Made by a program: the position numbers and the translations under genes. A stretch of 64,000 nucleotides of DNA from NCBI RefSeq assembly GCF_039749495.1, contig NZ_JBDLLU010000012.1:1-64000 (forward strand), given 5' to 3'. The first letter of the stretch is position 1. Each line of letters starts with the position of its first letter. Below are positions 26,723 to 33,532 of the stretch, piece after piece. The notes beneath the pieces were generated by a model, which was given only the letters and a program-made list of their open reading frames with translations, searched no databases and had not been told where the DNA came from. This DNA is from Dehalogenimonas sp. THU2. GTDB taxonomy: Bacteria > Chloroflexota > Dehalococcoidia > Dehalococcoidales > Dehalococcoidaceae.

Positions 26723-27201
26723 GCAGCAACGCCATCATCTTCATATCCCTGGCTGCCGTCCTATCGGCGGTGTCGTTCTTTCTCGACCGGGACAAGACCG
26801 TCGCCGGCTTCAAGAAAGGCTGGCAGATGTTCAGAAAAATGCTTTTGCCTCTTCTCAACATCCTCATTATCGTCAGTGTAGCTCTGTACGCCATACCGCC
26901 TAGTGCCATCGATGAATACCTCGGTGCCGGGTCCGGTATCGGCGGCTTTTTCGTCGCCGCGGTCGTCGGTTCGATCGCCTTTATCCCGCCGTTTATTTCC
27001 TACCCCATCGCCTCGGGTCTTCTGCAGCAGGGAGCAACCTATGCCGTGGTGGCCACCTTCATGACCACTTTGATCATGGTCGGCATAGTTACCCTGCCTT
27101 TAGAGATACAATACCTCGGCCGCCGCGCAGCCATTGCGCGCAACGTACTCAATTTTTTTGCTGCCATCATCGTCGGTCTGGCTATCGGAGTCGTCCTGTG
27201 A
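26719..27201 (+). CDS. Half-size permease, ArsP/DUF318-like (N-terminal partner)
   Basis: A membrane protein of 160 aa with about four hydrophobic segments. The Phe/Pro-rich FIPPFISYPIASGLLQQGA motif and the LGRRAAIARNVLNF segment resemble one half of the 300-350 aa permeases of the ArsP_1/DUF318 family. The start is TTG at 26719 with AAAGGAG upstream, and both ends overlap neighbours by 4 nt. It probably pairs with the next gene to make a full transporter. The substrate is inferred from the operon to be an arsenical or another thiophilic compound. Confidence 0.8.
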   Translation: MSSNAIIFISLAAVLSAVSFFLDRDKTVAGFKKGWQMFRKMLLPLLNILIIVSVALYAIPPSAIDEYLGAGSGIGGFFVAAVVGSIAFIPPFISYPIASGLLQQGATYAVVATFMTTLIMVGIVTLPLEIQYLGRRAAIARNVLNFFAAIIVGLAIGVVL

Positions 27202-27779
27202 AAACACTCGCCAAAAAGTACCAACCCTATATCTGGTTAGCCGCTTTCGGCGTAGCGACTATCGTTTCCTTCTCCCTGGGTTTCGATCCGGGCAAGACGG
27301 TCTTCACTAATTTCAGGGTGTCGGTCTTCGAGTTGCTGTCGTTCGTCCCTTTCATCTTCATCATCGTCGGGCTGTTTGATGTCTGGGTGCCCAAGGAAAA
27401 AATACAGAAACACCTCGGGAAGGACTCCGGCGTCAAGGGCATGTTCCTGGTAGTCCTCCTGGCCATGCTCCAAGCCGGACCGCTCTACGGCGCCTTTCCG
27501 GTGGCTTACGTCCTTCACAAGAAAGGTACCAGCGTCCGCAACATTTTCATCTACCTTGGAGCCTTCTCCTCGATGAAGATCCCAATGCTGGGCATCGAGA
27601 TCGGCTACCTGGGCGTAGAGTTCACTTTAGCGCGGACGCTCATTTCACTCCCGCTTTTCATCGCCATCGGCCTATTGATGGAACGCTATCTGAAAGGCAC
27701 TGAGTTCGAAGTGATGAACCCAGGCGAAAAACCATCGGCGCCGGCACAGGCGAACCTCCAACCCGCCGGGGGGAAATGA
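27198..27779 (+). CDS. Half-size permease, ArsP/DUF318-like (C-terminal partner)
   Basis: A membrane protein of 193 aa with five or so hydrophobic segments. Characteristic stretches are [20 protein letters not shown] and [21 protein letters not shown], like the paired half-motifs of DUF318 permeases. It starts within the last codons of the previous half and ends within the first codons of acr3, so the three are tightly co-translated. No cysteine motif is seen in its membrane segments. Confidence 0.8.
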   Translation: MKTLAKKYQPYIWLAAFGVATIVSFSLGFDPGKTVFTNFRVSVFELLSFVPFIFIIVGLFDVWVPKEKIQKHLGKDSGVKGMFLVVLLAMLQAGPLYGAFPVAYVLHKKGTSVRNIFIYLGAFSSMKIPMLGIEIGYLGVEFTLARTLISLPLFIAIGLLMERYLKGTEFEVMNPGEKPSAPAQANLQPAGGK

Positions 27780-28879
27780 TGAACCGGCCCGACGCAACCT
27801 GCGCCGTCACTCCGGACGCCGGATGCCCCACCACCCTGTCTTTCCTGGACCGGTTCCTTACGCTGTGGATATTTCTGGCCATGGCCGCCGGCGTCGGCCT
27901 GGGATTCTTCCTGCCGGGATTCGGCGATTTTATCGATTCGCTCTCGATAGGCACAACTTCGATACCCATCGCCATCGGCCTCATCCTGATGATGTACCCG
28001 CCCCTGGCCAAGGTGAAATATGAGGAACTGGGCAAGGTCTTCCGCAACTGGAAAGTGTTGCTGCTGTCGCTGATACAGAACTGGATCATCGGCCCCATCC
28101 TGATGTTCGCCCTGGCCGTCATCTTCCTGGCCGATTTCCCGGAGTACATGGTGGGCCTGATCATGATCGGGTTAGCCCGCTGCATCGCCATGGTCATCGT
28201 CTGGAACGAGTTAGCCAAAGGCGACTGCGAGTACGCCGCCGGGTTGGTGGCTTTCAACTCCATCTTCCAGATCGTGTTCTTCTCGGTTTACGCCTACGTC
28301 TTCATCACCGTGGCGCCGCAGTGGTTCGGCTTGGGCGGTGCCGTCGTCAATGTTTCCATAGGGGAGATCGCCCGCAGCGTGCTAATCTACCTGGGCATCC
28401 CGTTCTTCGGCGGCATGGCGACGCGGTACTTCCTATTGAGGCGCAGGGGTCGCAAGTGGTACGAAGGCAAGTTCATCCCCCGCATCAGCCCCATCACCCT
28501 GACGGCGCTCCTCTTCACCATCGTCGTCATGTTCTCCCTCAAGGGCGATGTCATCATCGAATTACCCCTCGACGTGGTACGCATCGCCATACCGCTCTTG
28601 ATCTACTTCGTGTTCATGTTCCTGGTGAGCTTCTACATGGGGCGGCGCATCGGCGCCGACTATTCCCAGACGGCGGCCATCTCTTTCACCGCCGCCTCCA
28701 ACAACTTCGAACTGGCCATTGCCGTGGCCATATCGGTCTTCAGCATCGGCTCCGGTGTCGCCTTCGCTGCCGTCATCGGACCGCTGGTGGAGGTGCCGGT
28801 ACTTATAAGTTTGGTGAATGTGGCCCGCTACTTCCAGCGGCGGTATTTTCAGCCGCCGTTTACCGTAAACAAAATATAG
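27776..28879 (+). CDS. acr3: Arsenite efflux transporter, ACR3 family
   Basis: A ten-helix carrier that exports arsenite driven by the membrane potential or proton gradient. Family hallmarks are visible: QNWIIGP (about 101-107), the essential membrane cysteine Cys136 in [19 protein letters not shown], and [10 protein letters not shown] with its glutamate near residue 305. At 367 aa it is a normal length. An extra N-terminal cysteine pair (Cys9, Cys17) precedes the first helix. It lies between the half-permeases and the selenoprotein candidate, 12 nt before the latter. No arsC arsenate reductase gene is seen in the operon. Confidence 0.94.
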   Translation: MMNRPDATCAVTPDAGCPTTLSFLDRFLTLWIFLAMAAGVGLGFFLPGFGDFIDSLSIGTTSIPIAIGLILMMYPPLAKVKYEELGKVFRNWKVLLLSLIQNWIIGPILMFALAVIFLADFPEYMVGLIMIGLARCIAMVIVWNELAKGDCEYAAGLVAFNSIFQIVFFSVYAYVFITVAPQWFGLGGAVVNVSIGEIARSVLIYLGIPFFGGMATRYFLLRRRGRKWYEGKFIPRISPITLTALLFTIVVMFSLKGDVIIELPLDVVRIAIPLLIYFVFMFLVSFYMGRRIGADYSQTAAISFTAASNNFELAIAVAISVFSIGSGVAFAAVIGPLVEVPVLISLVNVARYFQRRYFQPPFTVNKI

Positions 28880-28891
28880 AAGGAGATAAAA

Positions 28892-29230
28892 ATGTCAGAA
28901 CAACAGGTCAACATCATCGTATTCCCTGCCCCTCTATCCGGGTCGTGCTGAGGCCCCCAGGGACAATCGTCGGAGACGATTGAAGCGATCAAAACAGCCG
29001 TCGAGGGCGTGACCGGCGGGACCGCGGCCGTCATCGACGTTGAAACCATCGATGCCGATGACCCGGTCTTTGCCCCGGTAATCAAGGCTTTCGACGCCTA
29101 CGGTACCTGGGCCCTGCCCGTCGTCACACTGAATGGCCAGGTAGTGTCGGTGGCAGTCTCCGCGCCAGGCCAGATAGCAGCGGCTCTAGACCAGGCACTC
29201 AAGGCCGCGGTAGACCCTTCCACAGCGTAG
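28892..29230 (+). CDS. Thioredoxin-like selenoprotein with in-frame TGA (predicted Sec20)
   Basis: The ATG at 28892 follows AGAAGGAG. The frame reads MSEQQVNIIVFPAPLSGSC, then TGA (28949-28951), then stays open for 92 codons to TAG at 29230, giving 112 aa with Cys19-Sec20-Gly21-Pro22. The part after the TGA has the look of a thioredoxin fold, including ALPVVTLNG, a cis-proline-like strand. A perfect 8-bp hairpin with a GGA loop lies 12 nt after the TGA. An adjacent Cys-Sec-Gly also occurs at the active end of mammalian thioredoxin reductase. The gene is in the arsenic operon between acr3 and an ArsP-like permease. A redox role with arsenic or selenium compounds is inferred. The alternative is a gene broken by a nonsense mutation. 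Confidence 0.82.
28964..28982 (+). promoter_or_regulatory. Predicted bacterial SECIS element
   Basis: CAATCGTC (28964-28971) pairs perfectly with GACGATTG (28975-28982) around the loop GGA (28972-28974). The loop begins 20 nt after the TGA and has G at its first two positions, as described for bacterial SECIS hairpins read by SelB. It lies wholly within the coding frame. Confidence 0.8.
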
Positions 29231-29320
29231 GGGCACATTGCGCATACACGGGTGTAGGGGCGGGTCTGAGACCCGCCCGCCCGGTCTCCCGTTTTGAAGG
29301 GACACGCCGTGCCGTGTCCT
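29228..29320. repeat. Array of GC-rich hairpin repeats inside the ars locus
   Basis: GTAGGGGC occurs at about 29228 and 29254. The second leads into a perfect 9-bp hairpin GGGCGGGTC-TGA-GACCCGCCC (29258-29278). A third hairpin, GGACACG/CGTGTCC, follows near 29300-29320. It is of the same type as 391-410. It splits the operon between the selenoprotein gene and the ArsP-like permease. Confidence 0.65.
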
Positions 29321-29330
29321 CCCAAGCCTC

Positions 29331-29348
29331 AATTTTAATTGTAAAATT
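29331..29348. promoter_or_regulatory. AT-rich inverted repeat before the second permease
   Basis: AATTTTA (29331-29337) and TAAAATT (29342-29348) are exact reverse complements around ATTG, 24 nt before the permease start. It could be an operator for a second promoter after the repeat array; the binding protein is unknown. Confidence 0.4.
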
Positions 29349-29372
29349 TGAATAGTGTAAGACGATTGTAAT

Positions 29373-30401
29373 TTGGACTTCATCTTAAATATGCTTTCAG
29401 GCGGCGTCGCTTCTCTCTTCGACTATCTATCGGCACACGTACTGACCTGCCTGGTGCCTGCCTTCTTCATCGCTGGTGGCGTTGCTGTGTTCATCTCAGC
29501 TCCAGCAGTGCTGAAATACTTCGGCCCCCAGGCCAACAAGTTCCTGAGTTATGGCGTCGCCTCGGTTTCCGGCAGTATTCTGGCCGTTTGTTCCTGTACG
29601 GTTTTGCCGCTCTTTGCCGGTATCTACAAACGCGGCGGTGGTATCGGTCCGGCCACAACCTTCCTGTTCTCCGGTCCGGCTATCAACATACTGGCTATCG
29701 TTTATTCTGCCCGCTTGCTTGGTTGGGATATCGGCTTAGCCCGGGCTATCGCCGCGGTATCGCTGGCTATCGTCATCGGCTTAATCATGGCTTACCTTTT
29801 CCGTAAAGACTCTGAAAACCAACCAGCTTCCGAACTGTTTGCCAGCGACGGTGATGATTCCAAACGGTTATGGCAGACGCTCCTTTTTTTCGGCACACTG
29901 GTCGGCATCCTAATCTTCGCCTCCGCCGCCAATTGGCCGGTAACCATTCTCCTGCTCGTCGCGTTGGGCTTGGTTCTCCGGCGCTATTTCAACCTTGATG
30001 AGATCAAACACTGGCTCCGGGAAACCTGGGCTTTCGTAAAACTGATCTTTCCCTGGCTTATCGGCGGCGTGTTCCTGGCTGGGGTTATCAGGACCATCAT
30101 TCCGGCGGACCTTATTACCGGGGCGGTAGGCGAGAGCAACTTGTCTTCAAATATCCTGGCATCCGTTTTTGGCGCGCTGATGTACTTCGCCACGCTGACC
30201 GAAGTCCCCATCCTGAAGGCCTTTCTGGAATTAGGCATGGACAAAGGCCCTGCTCTAGCGTTGCTGCTGGCAGGCCCGGCGCTGTCACTGCCCAGTATGC
30301 TGGTTATACGTAAGATAATGGGCAATAAACGGGCGTTCACCTATGTTGGCCTGGTCGTTGTATCATCTACATTAGCGGGCATGATCTTCGGAATGTTCTA
30401 G
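29373..30401 (+). CDS. ArsP/DUF318-family permease (full length)
   Basis: A membrane permease of 342 aa with about eight hydrophobic segments, the full-size counterpart of the two half-permeases upstream. The first half has VCSCTVLPLFAGIYKRGGGIG and FLFSGPAINILA; the second half repeats the pattern as YFATLTEVPILKAFLELGMDKG and LLAGPALSLPSMLVI. The family includes organoarsenical exporters and many uncharacterised permeases. The start is TTG at 29373 with no clear ribosome-binding site; an ATG at 29391 would be the next choice. It is followed 19 nt later by a small thioredoxin, a common pairing for this permease family. Confidence 0.85.
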   Translation: MDFILNMLSGGVASLFDYLSAHVLTCLVPAFFIAGGVAVFISAPAVLKYFGPQANKFLSYGVASVSGSILAVCSCTVLPLFAGIYKRGGGIGPATTFLFSGPAINILAIVYSARLLGWDIGLARAIAAVSLAIVIGLIMAYLFRKDSENQPASELFASDGDDSKRLWQTLLFFGTLVGILIFASAANWPVTILLLVALGLVLRRYFNLDEIKHWLRETWAFVKLIFPWLIGGVFLAGVIRTIIPADLITGAVGESNLSSNILASVFGALMYFATLTEVPILKAFLELGMDKGPALALLLAGPALSLPSMLVIRKIMGNKRAFTYVGLVVVSSTLAGMIFGMF

Positions 30402-30420
30402 AAGATAGGAGTATTGAACT

Positions 30421-30660
30421 ATGAAAATTAAAATTCTGGGTACCGGGTGCCCCAAGTGTAACCAGCTGGAAGCCGTAACCCGCGACGCGGTAAAGGAATT
30501 AGGCCTTGACGCCGAAATCGAAAAAGTCAAAGACATCACTAAAATAATGGCTTACCCGGTGATGATGACTCCCGCGCTGGTGATCGATGAAAAAGTGGTC
30601 CTATCGGGTAAGGTGCCCGGTAAAGCCGATATAATCGCTCTATTAAAAAGTGCCCTGTAG
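30421..30660 (+). CDS. Small thioredoxin-like redox-active disulfide protein
   Basis: A 79-aa single-domain thioredoxin fold of the TM0996/MTH895 type (redox-active disulfide protein 2). The active site is Cys10-Pro-Lys-Cys13 in GTGCPKCNQLE, and the cis-proline strand is MMTPALVIDEKVVLSG. It is preceded by AGGAG. It is partnered with the permease just upstream, and with the Cys-Sec protein it gives this operon two thioredoxin-fold proteins. The substrate is unknown. Confidence 0.9.
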   Translation: MKIKILGTGCPKCNQLEAVTRDAVKELGLDAEIEKVKDITKIMAYPVMMTPALVIDEKVVLSGKVPGKADIIALLKSAL

Positions 30661-30679
30661 AAGCAATCCCCTAAGGGTC

Positions 30680-31162
30680 CTACCGGGTAGAATTTTCCAA
30701 CCGCTTGGTCATCTTGTAATACTCCAGCGGTTCCCCCTCCACCAGCTCCACCTCATGAGACTTGACCTCGTAGCCCAGAGATTGCCAGAAATGGCGAGAC
30801 CCTATCGCAGCGTCGAGTTCCAACGATTCGATCCCCCGCCCCGCCGCCAGCCTCTCCAGTTCAACGGCTATCGATCTGCCGTAGCCCTTACCCTGATACT
30901 CCGGACGGACAAATACCCTCGATACATAGCCGCCGATGAGGCTGCCGGTAGACACCGGTTCGTTATCTATCCAGCCGATGACGATGTCCCCGGCGGCGGC
31001 GTCCTTGCGAATGTTTTCCGCCGAATGAAATTTGATGAAAAGCTGGATGACCGCGGGGGTGTAGTGTAGTCCGTAGGAACGTTCAACGGTGTTATGGATC
31101 AGGCGGAGGAGGTCCGGCAGATCATCTTCGGCGAAAGGTCTGATGGCAAGGGAATTCGGCAT
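30680..31162 (-). CDS. GNAT-family N-acetyltransferase
   Basis: An acetyltransferase of 160 aa. The acetyl-CoA-binding segment VSRVFVRPEYQGKGYGRSIAVEL (motif A, QGKGYG) and a later FWQSLGYEV are clear. The substrate is not predictable. It is the last gene of the lepB-pyrE run, 9 nt after the membrane resolvase-like gene. Confidence 0.88.
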   Translation of the reverse strand: MPNSLAIRPFAEDDLPDLLRLIHNTVERSYGLHYTPAVIQLFIKFHSAENIRKDAAAGDIVIGWIDNEPVSTGSLIGGYVSRVFVRPEYQGKGYGRSIAVELERLAAGRGIESLELDAAIGSRHFWQSLGYEVKSHEVELVEGEPLEYYKMTKRLENSTR

Positions 31163-31171
31163 GGATAATGC

Positions 31172-31639
31172 TTATTCCAATGTTTCGTCGCCGTCAGGCT
31201 GACACCTTCGCTCGATAAGCTCCCATCTCACCATGCCGTCCTCGATAAGCTGCCTGATCTTGCGCTCGGCGGGGGTCAGCACGCAGTTCTTGCCGCTTTT
31301 GACCTCCACGATGACCACTTCCTTGGGGTCGCCGCTGGACAGGCCGGGGAAGACGACGAAGTCGATGGGACTGCCGATGAAGCGGGCCTCGGTGGGATCG
31401 TATTTGAACTCGGGGAGGAAGGGCGCCATCTGCTCGGTGAACTTGCCCCCCAGCACCGCCCGGCTCTGGGTTACCGCCTGTTTTGAGGAGTGGCCGATCT
31501 CCGCTTTCCAGTAGGCCTGCTCCTGCGCCTGCCACTCCCGGAAACGCGCCTCGAAACGCCATTTGATCATGTAATAGTTGACGGTGATGATGAGGAAGGC
31601 GGCCACCACCACCAGGACGATGATGAGCACCGTGTCCAC
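31172..31639 (-). CDS. Membrane-anchored protein related to archaeal Holliday-junction resolvase
   Basis: About 155 aa. An N-terminal membrane helix (LIIVLVVVAAFLIITV) is followed by a coiled, Glu/Arg-rich segment and a C-terminal restriction-like domain, in which FVVFPGLSSGDPKEVVIVEVKSGK supplies the expected catalytic E-x-K. This fits the Pfam Endonuc_Holl-type family. The GTG at 31639 shares its G with the pyrE stop (TAGTG) and has GGGAG at a good distance, so I prefer it to the in-frame GTG at 31681. A nuclease tethered to the membrane is odd; the true substrate is unknown. Confidence 0.75.
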   Translation of the reverse strand: MDTVLIIVLVVVAAFLIITVNYYMIKWRFEARFREWQAQEQAYWKAEIGHSSKQAVTQSRAVLGGKFTEQMAPFLPEFKYDPTEARFIGSPIDFVVFPGLSSGDPKEVVIVEVKSGKNCVLTPAERKIRQLIEDGMVRWELIERRCQPDGDETLE

Positions 31640-32202
31640 TAGCTGCTCCCGGGTTTTTTTAGCGGGACGCCCGACCGGCACAGCGGGCAGTCCTCCGGCT
31701 CATAGGCCGGGGTGACGGCGCGCAGGCAGGCAAAAAGCGGCGCGCCGAAGTCATGCTGGTGTTCCGAGCGGTCCACCAGCACGCCGATGCCGACGATGTC
31801 ACCCTGCTGTTTGTTGACCGCGTCGATGACCTCGCGCACGCTTTTGCCGGTGGTCAGCACGTCATCGACGATGAGAATGCGCTCGCCCGGCTTGATCTTG
31901 AAACCGCGGCGGAACTCGCGCTCGCCGGTAGCCATTTTCTCTGCAAAGGCCGCCGGCAGTCCCATCTGGCGGGCAACCTCGAAGGCCAGGATGATGCCGC
32001 CGGTGGTGGGGCCGACGACAAGTTCGATGTCTTTATTTTTGAAATGTTCAGCGATCATACCGCACAGCGGCACCGCCGCCGCCGGGTTTTCGATGACCCG
32101 GAATTTCTCCCAATAGACCGGCGAGTGCAGGCCGGAGGTCAGCAGGAAATGTCCGTCCAGTCGTGCACCGGACCGGATGAATAATTCTTCGACGTCGTTA
32201 AT
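31639..32202 (-). CDS. pyrE: Orotate phosphoribosyltransferase, apparently starting at ATT
   Basis: Joins orotate to PRPP in UMP synthesis. The PRPP loop is ILIVDDVLTTGKS and the early FLLTSGLHS block is intact. The first ATG/GTG/TTG in frame that could start the reported core is the GTG at 32073, but that would remove 43 residues, including the conserved LTSGLHS block. Upstream of it the frame is open only to a TAA, leaving ATT at 32202 as the one plausible start; AGGGAG lies 7 nt before it. ATT overlaps the lepB stop. The protein would begin MNDVEELFIRSGA and have 187 aa. A C-terminal CPLC pair is unusual. The other pyr genes lie at 48-56 kb. Confidence 0.88.
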   Translation of the reverse strand: MNDVEELFIRSGARLDGHFLLTSGLHSPVYWEKFRVIENPAAAVPLCGMIAEHFKNKDIELVVGPTTGGIILAFEVARQMGLPAAFAEKMATGEREFRRGFKIKPGERILIVDDVLTTGKSVREVIDAVNKQQGDIVGIGVLVDRSEHQHDFGAPLFACLRAVTPAYEPEDCPLCRSGVPLKKPGSS

Positions 32203-32812
32203 TTATATTCTCCCTGATCTTGCCGTAAACCCGCCGGGCCGGGAACAGTAATAACACCGGCACGAGCAGCACCCCGGCAACGATCTCTTCGAACTCATGG
32301 TTGGGGGCGCCGCCGAAACTGCCGAGAGGCCAGAAGACCACCCAGGCCTTGCCGTGAATATCCTCGCGGCTGACCGTCCAGCCCTGGGAAGAATCCAGGC
32401 TCACCGGTCGGTTGTCGCCCCGGACGTAGTATTCGCCCTCGGGAATGGTCACAGCGGGGTATGAGCGGTTGTCGCGGTTGACGATGTAGGGTTCGTCGAG
32501 TTCCTGGCCGTCGATGAAAATGATGCCGTTCCTGACCTCGACCGTGTCACCCGGCATGCCGATGATACGTTTGATGAATTCGCGCCCATCCTCGTAGGGT
32601 GAGGGAAAGACGATGATATCGCCGCGTTCTGGCTCGCTGAAAGCATAGCTAACCTTGCTGACCAGCAGCCGGTCCTCATCCATCAGGTTAGGCTCCATGC
32701 TGGTGCCTTCGACGATGGAATTCTGTAAGGTAAACTGAAAGATAATGAAGATAGCCAGCGCCCCGACAAGGACATAGGCGATCTCTATAAGTGCCGCTTT
32801 AAGTGCTTTCAA
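32198..32812 (-). CDS. lepB: Signal peptidase I
   Basis: A membrane-bound serine protease that removes signal peptides from exported proteins. An N-terminal transmembrane segment (VLVGALAIFIIFQFTL) precedes the catalytic Ser38 in TSMEPNL and Lys81 in FIKRIIGMPGD. The later GDNRPVSLDSS box is also typical. The length is 204 aa. The start is TTG at 32812 with GGAG upstream. A second hydrophobic stretch near the C-terminus may be a further membrane anchor. A strong promoter lies just upstream; pyrE follows by overlap. Confidence 0.95.
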   Translation of the reverse strand: MKALKAALIEIAYVLVGALAIFIIFQFTLQNSIVEGTSMEPNLMDEDRLLVSKVSYAFSEPERGDIIVFPSPYEDGREFIKRIIGMPGDTVEVRNGIIFIDGQELDEPYIVNRDNRSYPAVTIPEGEYYVRGDNRPVSLDSSQGWTVSREDIHGKAWVVFWPLGSFGGAPNHEFEEIVAGVLLVPVLLLFPARRVYGKIRENIN

Positions 32813-32833
32813 AATGTCTCCAGAATTTTCCTA

Positions 32834-32861
32834 ATTATAACAGCCGGAGCCGCCGCGTCAA
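32834..32861 (-). promoter_or_regulatory. Sigma70-type promoter for lepB-pyrE operon
   Basis: On the minus strand TTGACG (32861-32856), a 16-bp spacer, and a perfect TATAAT (32839-32834), ending 22 nt before the lepB start. Confidence 0.75.
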
Positions 32862-32902
32862 CAATTCCTGGGACGGTTAACGGCATTCTTTGCCCGTGTC
32901 CG

Positions 32903-32941
32903 TAAAAAACAATGAACGAGGGAGGCTTCATCTCCCTCGTT
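32903..32941 (-). terminator. Terminator after the feoA-like gene
   Basis: A perfect 10-bp stem AACGAGGGAG/CTCCCTCGTT (32915-32941) with a 7-nt loop. On the minus strand it is followed, after six bases, by a run of six T. It separates the broken feoA-like gene from lepB. Confidence 0.65.
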
Positions 32942-32987
32942 CCGGTACCAGGCTAGACCGGTCTTTTTAACCATCACATCCGATGGT

Positions 32988-33290
32988 TTACCGGCATGCA
33001 GCTTCCATAACCCTGACGGAACCGGCTACCGGGGTCAGCGGCTCAATCTCCAACCTGCATGCTTCCTCGGAAGTCAGTTTCATCAGGTGACCGTTGACCA
33101 TGATTTCCAGCAAGGTGGAGCGATGACCGATCCCATTCTGGTTGAATACCATGGGAATGATGCTTCTTATCTCGATCACGCCGTTGATCTTCAGTCCTGT
33201 CCGCTAACACCAACGATGGAAATCCGGGCTGCCTTTGATCTTCAACACCCTTGCTGACTGGCCTTCCTGCATCTCGGTTAACTTGTACAT
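32988..33290 (-). pseudogene. FeoA-domain protein interrupted by an internal stop
   Basis: From the ATG at 33290 (GGATG upstream) the frame reads MYKLTEMQEGQSARVLKIKG, then SPDFHRWC, then TAG at 33206-33204, and continues without a shift as RTGLKINGVIEIRSIIP to a TAA at 32988. Joined, the 100 residues match the FeoA (SH3-like) domain fold found in ferrous-iron transport systems and DtxR-type regulators. The TAG falls at a variable position of the domain, so one base change would restore the gene. No feoB is nearby. It is either a recent nonsense mutation, suppressed by readthrough, or a sequencing error. Confidence 0.72.
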
Positions 33291-33532
33291 TCACTATCAT
33301 CCTTTAGAGTTTCACTTTATCTCAGGCATCAGGATACACGGCCGGGCGGCGGAAAGATATCCGTACCTTTACCTAATTATTAATCAATAATCCCTTAGTC
33401 GCCTTCAAATTCTATCGAGAACCATCCGCCAAACTCCAATTTCTGGAAATTCTTTGACGCGCCCCCTATCCCAACCCCCAGCTCCGCCGTTATACTCTAT
33501 GAAACCCACTAAACAGAAAAGGAGAACAGGAA
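33291..33532. other. Divergent intergenic region before the SIMPL gene
   Basis: About 240 bp with no gene. A TATACT at 33491-33496 may be the -10 for the gene at 33533, but no -35 at standard spacing is visible; TTGACG at 33454 is too far away. Confidence 0.4.

Noticed and set aside
29009-29230. Short 73-aa gene starting at a GTG
   Set aside because: It is the tail of the longer TGA-containing frame that starts at 28892 with a strong ribosome-binding site; the hairpin after the TGA explains the interruption better than a separate start with none.
33204-33206. Pyrrolysine at the TAG in the feoA-like gene
   Set aside because: There is no reason to expect pyrrolysine machinery in this group, and the site is not catalytic in the FeoA fold; a nonsense mutation or sequencing error is simpler.
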